A stretch of 64,000 bases of DNA from Echinococcus granulosus (taxonomy: Eukaryota; Platyhelminthes; Cestoda; Cyclophyllidea; Taeniidae). A model generated the notes under the pieces. The model saw only the letters and a list, made by a program, of their open reading frames with translations, was not told the DNA's origin and made no database searches. Numbering within the stretch: position 1 is the stretch's first letter; each line of letters opens with the position of its first letter. Positions 1 through 11,800 of the stretch are shown piece by piece. Both the position numbers and the translations under genes were made by a program. The stretch lies in assembly GCF_000524195.1 (NCBI RefSeq), contig NW_020170459.1, positions 318,643-382,642 of the forward strand, read 5' to 3'.

Positions 1-671
1 GGCTTATTTATGCCGCTATAAATCGATAAAATCGATTGTTGCTTCATGGGAAAAAATCGATGGCATTAAAAGTGAAAGCCACTCAGTGCAGAAGTGAGGA
101 GGGAAAGTCGCTCAATTGTAAGGATTTACTCCATACACTCATAAAAATACGGATTTACTTGACGTAAAGGGATTTTATACTTGGAATTATCTACGCAAAG
201 TGTGACTCTGTTCACTGGTTATAATCGTACTTGAGGCAAATTAGGGATAAACAGCTTCGTTCATTTAAAAGCATTCTCTTTCACATTTTCCACAAGATCT
301 CTATCATGAAACGTGTGCTTTTATAGGCGATAACTAGCTTTTTTTTGAAATGTATAATGATTTTAAATTTTAGTAGCGATCAAGCAATTCAATTTAACAA
401 TGCAAATTCATAAAACTAATAACATTATATGCTCAAAATGTGCAAAAATGTGCCATCTCTCGTGGCAGTAGCAATGACCTCAGCTATTCCGATTTTATTT
501 TAAGTTGATTGGCCACACGGAGCTGCCACTCATCCAAGGTTTCGACGTAGACCTCAACCCAACTAAATCACCAATTCCAAACCCTTTTGAACGTTGGACT
601 CACTCTCAAACAGCTAAGCTGTATTGCGTATTCAAAAAATGACCGACTTCAATATCGGTAGGATCACTTAC
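1..671 (-). other. Intron of the ZIC gene (5' part)
   Basis: This follows the donor of the ZIC exon at 671 and stays non-coding to the window edge. I searched the minus strand for the missing fingers 4 and 5 (Cys/His pairs and TGEKP-type linkers) and saw none, so the intron is at least 671 nt. Sequence is AT-rich with no recognisable element. Confidence 0.7.
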
Positions 672-1224
672 CGGTGTGAGTCCTTTTGTGAATTTTCAAG
701 TTCTCCGCTCTTGCGAACACCTTGTAGCATCCAGGGAAGGGGCAGTTGAAGGGTTTCTCGCCTGTATGCACCCGAATATGATTAATCAATTTATACTTGG
801 CTTTGAAGGCTCGACCCTGGCGTGAGCAGTTGTGCCAATAGCAGGTGTGGTCCACCCTTTCCGGTCCGCCCACGTGGTCCATCGTCAAGTGGTTCACCAT
901 CTCTCCAATGGTGTGAAATCTCAGACCGCATATCTTTCGCACGCACCCTTCATCCTCCGTCCACTGGCAGACGTGTTCAAAGATTGCCTGTGTTTGTAGA
1001 GGCGGTGGTGGTGGCGGCAGCGGAGGTGGAGGAGGCGGTGGGGAAGGGCTGTAGGCATTGAAGTAACGATGGTAGAACTGAGCGTCGGAGGTTGCAGCAG
1101 TGGCGGCTGCAGTAGTATCGTTATGGCGATAGGCGCCTGGGGTGATGTGGGATAACGTCCCACTGGGTTGATAATGGTAGTACATGTTGTGATATTGGGG
1201 ATCGAGGTAGATTGTGGAAGCCAT
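672..1224 (-). CDS. ZIC/odd-paired family zinc-finger transcription factor, first coding exon (gene runs off the left edge)
   Basis: Nuclear DNA-binding regulator of the ZIC/Opa family (related to GLI), which patterns neural and mesodermal tissue in animals. The exon encodes about 184 residues from the ATG at 1224. Residues 1-84 are a short N-terminus with a Tyr/His-rich start and a proline run (about 62-76). Three C2H2 fingers follow. Finger 1 has the atypical ZIC form (C86, C94, H112, H117; includes [11 protein letters not shown]). Finger 2 uses C128/C133/H149/H153 with a CYWHNC core. Finger 3 uses C161/C166/H179/H183. Fingers are joined by HTGEKPF linkers. The exon ends just after finger 3 at a clean donor (gtaagt on the minus strand, 666-671), phase 1. 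Fingers 4-5 and the C-terminus should lie left of position 1, because I found no finger-coding sequence in 1-665. The 84-residue N-terminus is short for the family, so an upstream exon is possible. Family assignment is secure; orthology within ZIC is not resolved. Confidence 0.93.
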
Positions 1225-4200
1225 TTTCTGTTACTGTTATGGTTGGGTGGGGGAGGGGGGAAGAGTGCCACAAGGGCCCCCCACTGTTTGCAGGCTTGAC
1301 GCTTACTAAAGGTATGAGAGAGTGTTCATTGGCTCGCCTGGGCGCGCTAACTGATACACCAATCAGAATGGGAGAAAGAACGGAGAGTGAATGTGTGTAG
1401 CGCTTCACTGATTGGGGGATCCGCTAACACTCCACCGTAGCGTTGAGCGGGTTACTTTTAGAGTATCCACAGCTTGATCAGTATATTGATAAGTTTCTCT
1501 TTTGTAAACAGTCATCATTTTACAATTTATTAGGATTCCTTCTGAGTCTGCTGCAATAAACCTTTTTTTAGTTTGATTAATGCCTTTCGCCATTCACAAA
1601 GCTTCCTTAAGCTCTTGTACTGACCTTCGATGGCAAAAACATCAACGCGTTGCTTCTGCTAAGGTGGGTAAAACTGTGCTAAAGTATTCTGCTGTGAAAG
1701 AAATCTAACTCAATCCATTTTGGAAAAAATTTGTTTAGCGAGAGATTTGAAGTGGATTAAAACCCATCTATGCGGGAACTCCTTCCTACCCTCTTCGCAT
1801 ACTTAAATCGACCCTCAAACTTATCATTTAGTTGCAGCTCCTCTCTCAAGAGCCTTAATGAGGCCTTTTAATGGCTGAGGTCATTTGCGATGAAGTCACA
1901 ACCTCTTATTATCTTGTATTTTCACCCACTAAAGTGGTAATCTTAAATGAAACGTCTCGCAAAGAGGATAAAAGCTTAGTTTTTCTCCTAAGTTTTACGC
2001 ATGCTATGATTTAGTATTTAAATAGATTGGATCGCGTCCTCAGTTATGAACACTAATATTCACTGGCTTTGCCGAACCACGGCTGCTCAAACATTATTAT
2101 TAAAAGGAGGCTTATTGCCTTGCTATCTTCCATTCTTCACATACTGCGATATCTTTATTTTCCTTGTTCCTCCCTAGTTAGGCTACTTATTTTCCCGAAC
2201 TAGGGTAATGGAAACCTCTGAGTTTAGATAGAACAGAATGTTTCCTTCTATGAAATTGAAAAGTGAAAATTAATGCCTAAAAATCGGTAGCGAGAGACCG
2301 AAGTCATAAAATTGAAAATGATTATAAGTGAGAAAGTGGAGACCCATGCCTCACTCCAGAGGCGTTTTGGTGGAGTTACTCCTCGCCCTTGAGAAGGCAT
2401 CATGGGGCGCCGTGCATGGGACTCCTCACGCCGTGGCACATTTGCGTGTGATTTTTTTACGCATCAAACCTCAGAATGCGTAAATTACTAGTGTTGTTAT
2501 CAGACATTTCCACAGCTTTCCCATTATGACCATTTTTCCCTCCTCTAGCCTCCACTGTCAACGAACAGGGCTGACCAATCAGCACTGTTGCGCAGACTAC
2601 GCATTAGTCATCCGGTGGATCCGCGAACGATGTAATTAATTAATCAATCAAAATTATTGATCTCTCGCAAAGGGAATCACGTAGTCTGGACACCTCATCC
2701 ACACAATTTATTGGCATCTACTTTTAAGTGGGATTCAGTTTGGCAAATGTGTTCTATCGACAAGGCTGACAATATGGTAACAAAGTGGGTTTAATATAAT
2801 GATTAGCTAATTAAAAATAGGCAAAATCCTTGAAAACTCCTCTATGCTAAGTGGCAATATGGCTAATTTTGTGAGATTCTCTTTTAATTTGCAGAAATTT
2901 TTAAAATCACTTTGCATAATGCTGAAGTGGAAATAAGCAACAGCTAGCTCTCTTCCCCGTTTCCTCCCATCTCAGTAGCAAAACGCTAATCTCCTCACAA
3001 GTCAGGTTTGCGATGGTACGATGTCTTGGATTGCATTACATTGTCTTCCGAGAAGAGAAATGGGGTTGCCTTTCCATTGACCAACCGATTAGTCCTGACT
3101 GCTCCTCAAGAAGAATTTGTTCTTGCGTACTTTTCAGTCACACTGAATTGTGCCGAGTAGATGTTAGTTGATGAAAAGATTGCCTCCACAGCTTTTTGAT
3201 TTTTTACAAAGCTGTTTTAGAGTGTTGTGTATGGAGAATTATAAAATCTTCATCAAAAGACGTTAACCCACTGATTACTATTTGTTGACAATCAAACAAG
3301 GCTATTTTGTGCACCCTAAATCCTTTTGGTTCACGTTAGAATTGAATCGCCTGAGGAGAAGGCTATCTAAAGATTTGCTTCAGTTTTCCTCAAGCTAATG
3401 CTTGAGAATTAGGAAATTCTTTATTTTTTTCTGCTTACATCGTCAAGTTCTTGCGTTTGATCAAGTTATTAACAGAGTGTTAAGCATTAAGGTTTACACT
3501 AACATGCTGAAATTTAGCGAATTTTGCACAGCACGCATAAAAGCCATCACAAGTGGGAAAGCATATGTAAATAATGAAGGGACACACAACCTCAAAACGG
3601 CTTGTCACAATATTGTCCACTGCGCATGCATCAGCATTTTATTGATTCACCTGCTGTTTATTATTCTAATTGGCCAAAATCGAGGTCAGGTGGGGATCGC
3701 ACTCCGTTCCCCCCGCCACCACCACTTCCACTCTGTCCCAGCCTAATTGAGTAAATAGCTGACACCCGTTAGCCCCACATCATTTGACCGTTCCACAAGG
3801 GATTGTGGCTATAAAAGGGTTAAGGGGGGGGGGCGGCACGAGGGGGCAAAGGAGATGGATAGCCCACGTCCTACGTGTCTGTTTTGATTTCCTTCGGGCT
3901 ATTCTTCAGCAGATTATGATAGGATTTGAAAAAAAAATTTTACGCTATCGCGACATTAAATTGAAAGAATTATTCCACCTTTTGTCATTGCATTTCCAAT
4001 GTGCCTCCATCGGTCATCGTGATTCCAGTTGCACCCACGCTGGTGGCACAATAATTATCTCTAAATTTTTCTGTAAGTCGATTGTAAGGTAGGATTGAGG
4101 GGTGATAGTTTGTCAATATCTTGGGCTAGAAATCCAGTCAATGAGGAAGAATGATAGACCAAACAGGTCAAGGTTTCTGCAAGGTATATAAATAAATTGG

Positions 4201-7200
4201 TTTATGAGAGTTCATAGTGGCACCGCATCTCCCAACATTAGCCACCAATTTAATCAAAGGTTGCATACGACACTCTACCCATCCGTCGCCATAAAAAAAT
4301 TGTCAGTTACCGTTTGAGTGATCAACAAAGGGAATGATTTAGGTAAACCATTCGGGGAATTGCGCCGTTTGAAGAACATTCCACCTGCTGATGCTTCATC
4401 CAAGGAACAGTGTTGATTTTCAAAGTAGTGTCTTCTGACAAGGATTACTAAGGGAAGGGGTGATAATTACCGTACTCGAAATAAGTTTCTCCCTAAACTT
4501 GTTTAGTCCAAGGTGCAATTTAAGGAAGATGTACAATCACTGGCTCTGAAGTGTGCCCTATAAGTCCGTAGCTAACAGGTTTGCTACCAGGATCTCGGGG
4601 CAAATCGACTTACACAGCCCAGATCATTTATTGCTCCAATATGATCCTGAAAGTCATTAATTTTCTGACCAATTTAACTTCTACTTATAAAACTCAGAAT
4701 CGCAAATATCTTCGAACCGAGAATATTCAACACTGTTTACCGGTTGGATCTCAAATCAATCTTATTGTCGGGCGCGATTTTGCGTGACCAGAATATTTGT
4801 CACTTATTTGTGACGTTGGATCCGTAAGTCAAGGTTTTACGACGCTAGTCTCAAACGGGTTAAACAATCTCCCAATTGAAACTCCAGCAAATGAGAACAA
4901 GGAAAAAGTTTTTCTCTTAGAATTTTCTACTGGGTATTAATGAGGAAAGCATAGCTTTCGAGCACTGGGACTAAGGGTTTATTTTACCTTCTAGAAACAG
5001 ACGTTTCCATAGAAGAGATAGATTGTAGTGACGCTTATTTCAAAGACAAAAGACTTCACCGAGCCCTTCCCAGCGCTGCAACCTTTGTTATTTAAACCAC
5101 ACCAACTTACTTGGTTGCCTTGTAGCTTCACCTACTCGAAGGAAACCACTTGTATTTTGTTAATTACCCATCACAAAGCTGCATTGAGGAGGAGGAAAGA
5201 AAATGAAATAATAGTGTGACAGTTGAACTCGGCTTTTAAATCCCATCCAAAGGCGATTTTTAAACCTTCTTTTTCACTCGAAATATAAAATCACTAAAGA
5301 TAAATATCTGAGGTATTAGTCTTACCAGCCATTAAATTTTCCTACGCGAGTAACTGCCATCAACAAGTAGTAAATTTATAATTGTAAGGACTAAAAGTAA
5401 ACATTTTATTGAGAAGCAATTGTTTTGTCTTAAGATTACGAATCTAATGATTGAAAAAATGGCAAATGTAGTTGAGGTTTGATGCACATTGAAGGAATTT
5501 TGACCTAGAATGCGTTTCTGCATTCGTTTAACTATCGCCATTCCATCTGGTTCATGATATGACGCAGATAAAAAATCAAGTCAAGAAGAATGGTGAGTCG
5601 TTTTAAAAAAATCGACGGGTGTGTGCAAAGTAAAATCTTTTATCAAAAGTTCATTTGCGATTCGAAACTCCAATTCATGGCAGATAAATTTGAGCAAACC
5701 TGGAAGCAGCTAGACACACGAGGGCAACAGTTAAAAGTGGATAAGAGGCGTTGTCATATCGACTGAGCATTTTAACTGTAAGGGTGGGTGTAGGCCAGAG
5801 GGCTAGTACTGAAGATCCAATTGCAGCTCCTTGCGCCTTTCAGAAGGGCTGGGGAGATCCTTCTGGCCTGACCCGGAGGCTACACCTCCCACGAGAAGCA
5901 CAATCTGCGGGGCCTTAAGTGGTGCCCGCGAAATCAACGCGAAGAGCTAAACAAATGACCACCGCATTGCAGGTCAAGTGGACTCGAACAAATGCGCGGA
6001 CTTAAAAAATAAGTTTTTTTTTGCAGCGGTGTGGTATTCCTTCCTTTAAATTTAAACTACTTCCAACCGGTCAAATTATGGACAATGAAGATTTACTTAA
6101 TGCGGACCGAACAAATATAACTTTTACCGTACTTTAGGCATTGGGTGTTGAAGAACTTTTCGAAAAATGTCAGGCGGTGGTTAGGAAACCAAATACTCAG
6201 CATCGCCATTGACGATAGGGAACGGAATATACCTTGAAACCGATTTACTCATTTCAAATTAAAATAAACTGATTTACACCAAATCAGTGTTCAGTTGAAA
6301 CGCCAAAGCGTCTCCACTGCACCACTACAATGGCATGAATAGAGCAAAACCGATGGCATTTTGCTATGCAAAAGGGAATTTCACAGCACCGAGCCTGATA
6401 TCTGGCTACGGTATTCAACAGTTTGCAGAAAGAGGAGCAATAACAGGTGAACCTGTCCATCAACCCACCTTCCCACGGCTTACACACTTTCTCACAACAC
6501 TCACTATTCTACCAGTAAAATCTAGTTCATTTATGACCACCTTCTCACAGAAATTAGGGAGTAAAAACACCCAAACACTCGAATATCTCTGAACGTGTTC
6601 ATGAGTCAAGCTTCTCAAGACTGGTGCCAGACAAGAAGGCAGGTAGGTAGAAAATACTGCGTTGCTTGATGTGAATGCGTCGGTAATTGGCAGTGGAGAG
6701 TTGCTCTTAGGCAAATCGACTGGCAAATATTCCCATACATACTAGCACTAAAAGCATTTGGTTTCTGAAGTTAGGAAGTAAAACCTAGCACCGCTGTGGA
6801 ATTTAGATAAACGTGAGTTATTTTGCTTGAATCGGACGTGGGTAAGAATGTGAAGCATTACGCCTTCGTAATAAATTTTGGAATCATTAATTTGAGGAAC
6901 AAACAGAAATTTGTACCTCTTAATGTCCCATATTTGCTAGGCTGTCCAGTGTTCGAACTAAAGCATCGGTTCAAATGCAAAGAATAAAAACTCCTTTTAG
7001 GGAAGGAAGATAATACTTAAAATACAAAGGACTTTGAATTGCTGAAGCGAAGCATTGAAGGAATAATCCTTGTATTGCCCAATTTTATCGCATCGGTAGC
7101 TGGTTTACGGAAATGGAAACAATGGCATGTTTTCATAGGTGTAGATTAAAAAACGATAATGGTTAGGGGTCAAACGAAAAAGGGAAAGTGTTTAATCGGA

Positions 7201-8233
7201 ACATTCTAAATGTACTGACTAATCACAAATTTCAGGTAAAAGTTCATGCAAAACAAGGTTTGCATGATCCTGCATTCATGTTCATGGGGTGACATTCGGT
7301 ACTAGGTGCATGTTAAAAATGCAAAGAACAAAAATTATATTTTGCTGAGGTAATAGACATCTTCTGGACCGCTAAGTTTGGGCAAGAAGCTACCGAACCT
7401 GATGACTCTAGCAACTTAGGTAGTCCCCGAAGTAAATGAAGAATTTGAATCATTACAGGACTGTTGCTATCTGTGCAGACCAAACTTCAAGCAGCACTTC
7501 CTGTTTTTAAAATACCGATTTTTCTAGTAACCTGTGTGTCATCGAAGAAGATGGAAGAAAAGACAAAATTTACTACTTAGTCTTGTGCTTTGTAACCGAT
7601 ACTTACTCTGGAACCAGCGGGGCAAACCGAACAGCCTCTATAATTTATTTATACTCTTTCTGCTGTATCACGTTTTAAATACTATAATGCTGTAGAACAT
7701 CTCTGTAATTTATAAATCACCCTTGCGTTGACATGACAACGCGCTACGCTGGAATTTGAAGGTCACAGAGCGCAGTTTTATTAGGTGTGTACTACAGTAC
7801 CTGTGTTTTCAAATATATTACGATTTGTTGAGCCATCTCCATTATCTTTTTATTGCATATTATTCCGCAACACGTGTATAACAAACTTTTTATTAATCAC
7901 TGCACCCCAGCTTTGACATATCATGTTTGTTGGAATAGTACTTTTCCCCTGTGCTTACTTTTTCATTGTCAACGTAAGCAATCTGCTTAACCGGTCACGT
8001 ATTCAGCAAATAGCATTAAAAACTGGATTCGCCTTTGAAGTTAAGTTGGAGTAGACAAAACATTTTTAGTTTTGTGGCAAAAATCCCTACTGGTTACATA
8101 AAGAAATATCTCTTGCCTTTAAAGTATTTATTTGACTTAATATGGGCTAAGGCTCTAGTGAGTTAATCCACTATTTTGCAATCCTTCCAAGTTTTGAGAT
8201 AATGGATGGTATTGCTAATGCTCCGTCTTTCAG
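1225..8233. other. Intergenic region between divergent ZIC and RNFT genes
   Basis: Seven kilobases without a supported gene. Open frames here are short (the longest about 115 codons near 3.4 kb), have no domain signature, no good splice sites and no flatworm-like codon pattern. The promoters of the two divergent genes must lie in or next to it, but I see no confident core promoter. The one standout is the hairpin-rich GC island at about 5790-5890, listed separately. Confidence 0.6.
5792..5889. other. Hairpin-rich GC island, possible structured RNA or small mobile-element remnant
   Basis: AGGCCAGAGGG at 5792-5802 can pair with CCTTCTGGCCT at 5859-5869: an 11-bp stem with one G-T pair. Inside it cagaagg and ccttctg form a competing hairpin. 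Immediately 3', GGAGG (5875-5879) and CCTCC (5885-5889) form a short hairpin with a five-base loop. The block is clearly richer in G+C than its AT-rich surroundings. It does not fit a tRNA, and I see no hammerhead core (CTGANGA/GAAA). Function unknown; strand undetermined. Confidence 0.35.
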
Positions 8234-8851
8234 ATTCAGACTGGAAACCACTTACATGGCAGACCATAAAGCACAAGCGTCCTCATATTTGGGTTCGATA
8301 GGTAAGTGGTGAATTTCTCTCCTCTCTCTGACGCTCATCCACCAAGAGAACATGACACAAGCCATTTCGGGTGATGCTAAACCCTCTCACAGTCATGGAC
8401 ACTGCCACTCTCATCACAAAGTGCACTCCGAATGCGACTATCCCCAGCCCCACCTACACAATCACAGATACTGTCAACAAGATGAACCGAAGATAAACCC
8501 TGATGAAGTAATTTCCAGAAATCTCAGGCCTCTTTGGATTGTCATTCCTTTCCTCCTCCTTTTCCTACTCAAAGAAGCGGTGCTTCATTCCACTGGTAAG
8601 TCTTGTTTTCACACCCCTCCTTCTTACTACCTTCCTAGGCCTTTGGGTGTTAGTGTCGCTCTTTGTCAGCTCCTACTACCTCAACACGCGGCTTACTAAC
8701 GCAACTCAGGGTGTATGTTGATAGGATATTCATGAGTCTTCTCTTAGTTTGAACCTCCTATATACGCTCTTGTGGCATCAGTAATAGTCTGCGCTACTCT
8801 CATTTTTATGCATAATGTTTGGATCTTCAAGAAAAACGAAATCTACCTCGG
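8234..8851 (+). other. RNFT 5' exon cluster with three micro-introns
   Basis: Four exons are separated by introns of only 45 nt (8302-8346), 43 nt (8596-8638) and 35 nt (8713-8747), all with GT...AG ends (gtaagt, gtaagt, gtatgt donors). Exon 8347-8595 carries the SHSHGHCHSHHKVH segment and the first membrane helix (around LWIVIPFLLLFLLKEA). Exon 8639-8712 carries the second (LWVLVSLFVSSYYLN). Exon 8748-8851 carries the third (YALVASVIVCATLIFM) and ends in phase 2 at gtatgt. The acceptor choice at 8346 is forced by frame: the alternative AG two bases later shifts frame. Confidence 0.85.
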
Positions 8852-11800
8852 GTATGTTTTTATTGGCCTTATTCTCCTAATCAAGACTAATTGAGGATAT
8901 AATTTCCGACATTCGGTTGGTACACTGTCTGGGAGTAAACGATATAATCCAGATTTTTCAGCCGTCATAAAAGCAAACGCGCGTTTCTCAGTTATTTTTT
9001 GAGGTCTTCTAATCTGATTGACTAAAGCATTTATGAGTTTACTGAATAATATTTCTGAGATTTGAGATTTTTCCGAAAGTCTTACCTATTCTTGACTGTT
9101 TCTTTTCGCATTTTTGGAATTTGTCATCACGGTTTTGAAGGAAAGTGTTGCTTTCCGATTGCAGTTTATTTAGGGTAGCCTGCTGCTGGTCTTTTGCAAG
9201 AGACCTGGGCCAAATTCAAGGTGAAAATTGATGGACTGTATTTCAAGCCAATAAATACTTCCCTACAAAGGAGTAAACTGGTTGCAGGACTAGTCTTTTG
9301 GTGCCAATTCGATGATATTGAATGTGTGAAAATGCTCGACTAAGTGGATGACGATGATTGAACATAACAACCAAGCATTGATAATGCGATATTTTTGGTG
9401 TCAGTTTGGTGTTAAGTAGACAGCTTAACACGTTTGCTATCGGCTTTGTAAGGTTTGCTACCGAATCATTGTCAAATAGAGCTTGGCTGAGGTTAAACTA
9501 AAACAATATGTCGCATGGTCATAGTGTGAGGACAATTACATTCATAGTCTTTTGCGCGACATAATTGTACAACAAACGTCTTGTGCAAGATGTAGTAGTC
9601 ACATTTACTCACAGATTTTGACGCCAACCATGTTAAATTATCTTTGAAGTATTTATTCTTATTCGACTATGGTAAATCCTCACAAAGAGGTCAGCGTTCT
9701 GGCACGACATCGCTACAACTTCACCAAAACTATTCCCGAGGGATGAGATTCAGAGGGCACTTATATGCCTTATCTCTTCGTAGGGGAAGATAGATTGTAA
9801 CTTAGAAAGCTGTGTAAAATGTCGTTCCTGATTTTGAATCCCCTTCAATGTACGTTTTTTGGGCCCCTTCGCTTCCGGTCGGCGTAAAAGCTGGCGACAA
9901 AGTTATCATCACCAGCAGTTTACCCACCAGACCAAATGAATGCATACAGCATTTACCCCATCCAGTCATATTTGCTGTTGATGCGTTTTATGCATTTAGT
10001 TTGTTCTGCATGCCGAATGCTATTCCAAGCAGCGATTGGGTTTCCCTCCTGTGGGCGGTGATAGTGGTGGACTTTAGTCTCAAGATAATCACCATCTTCA
10101 TCAAATCCGTCCTTATCTATTTCTCTCCGCGCTTCTTTCACATTTCGACACGAGTAAGTTTCTTTGCGATATTCATCTACGCCAGGTTTATAGTCGCTTA
10201 GTTTGAAAATCAGGCAGCTTATTACGACCTAAGTGTCTTTCAGCTACAAGGCAAGATATGTATGGCTGCTTTTTTAGCAGAATTCCGTTTATTTTGGACT
10301 GAAATTACTTCTGTCAATGATGTAGTAAACTAGGTAACTGCTTTATATTTTCTTTAATTTCTGTTTGAAACAGATACTTCCCCTGTGATACCTTTTGCAG
10401 TATCGCAGGAGGATGTACCAACACAGGGCCATTATTTACACAGGCATCAACTTCCAGAAATCTCTGCATAAAAAAGTATTCTGTTTTGGGAAAGAGAACG
10501 CCGCGTAGTCCTCTAAGGAACACGTGTTACACATCTGTGACTCGCGGTCTCAAGAAAAATTAGGGCACTATGTATATGTGACGCTACTAGCAGGCGCTTT
10601 ATTTTGTTTCAACTCTATATTTTTATTCTAAGGTTTGCTTTTCCTATAGTTCTCCCATGTATGATTAGGAATCAGGATTTAATGATGATTTATGAAATAC
10701 CGTTGTAGTTAATGCTTTTCCCCAGGAGGAAAAGATTTTACTTAAAGCAAATTACTTTATGAAGTTGGCTTTGCATCAAGGCGGAAGTAGGGGAGGGAAA
10801 TTCTTATACTCAAAAAGGACACAAGAAGCGAACTCAAACAGCAAGTTGTTTGTACTAAAATAACCTCTGATACGTCGCTAAGGCCTGTTAGAGTGGACGC
10901 ATCCGGTGAAGTGAATTATGCACCAAGTAAGGGCATATTTCTCCTAAAAAACAACATGCACTTCGAGTTTTGTGGTAGAGACTTCTAATTGAGCACCATA
11001 ATTACGCATGTCTTGAAATCGCGAGAATGGAAGTGAGATGTAGCAAGGAGGAGACAGATTTTGACATAATTAGTATATCTTGCTGGGAAAGAACTAAAAA
11101 AATGATTGCATTTGGGATATAGCGTGTATAGAGTGTCATTGTCGAAGGGATTAGATGACGTTGGACGTGCCCTCCGATATAATGCCTGGGCTACACCTAA
11201 AAGAATAATGAAGTGTTGAAGCGTAGAAGTGAGGCGAGTGATTGCTTAAAGGTTACCTTTGCCTTCGTAAAACTACCGTCGGCCATTTCTACCGCATTGA
11301 TTTAACTCTGGCGCTTTTCAAATGGTCCATGTTGGTGGTGGTCTTGACGTGCCTTCCCAAAGATAGTAATGCTTGGAGTTAATAGGAGCTACGTGAGAAG
11401 AAACAGCCTTGCTGAATTATTTAAGATCTCTTACAGACAACTCTTTCAATTCAAGGCTTAGAAGTGGCACCCTCAATAATTGATGTCAATGCGTTCTAGG
11501 TATTGTAGAGAGGCTACTTAGTAGCTCTTTATAATGCCTTAAACGTGACAGTCCGTGTAGTTGAAACAAATAGAGCTAGGGAACCTCATTAGAGTAGTGC
11601 CGCAACCGTTTACTTTTGAATCAGTGGGGCTGTGTGGGAGAGGCAGCCTCATACAAACACCTGAAGCCCCAATGTGTGACGGCACCATAAATGGCAGATG
11701 TCAACGTGTTCTCTCTGTCGTGAATATGACATTTTTCAACCCTCCTAATGGCCTCCCAGTTATAGCGGATCTCGAACGTTTCTAACTAACGGAGCTAAGC

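Noticed and set aside
3402..3746. 114-codon plus-strand ORF
   Set aside because: Lies in AT-rich intergenic DNA, has no domain, no splice or polyadenylation context, and a composition like random translation.
9848..9999. ORF extension upstream of RNFT exon 5
   Set aside because: Open in frame, but it lacks a phase-compatible acceptor with a pyrimidine tract and has no counterpart in the family; a strong acceptor at 9999 explains the exon better.
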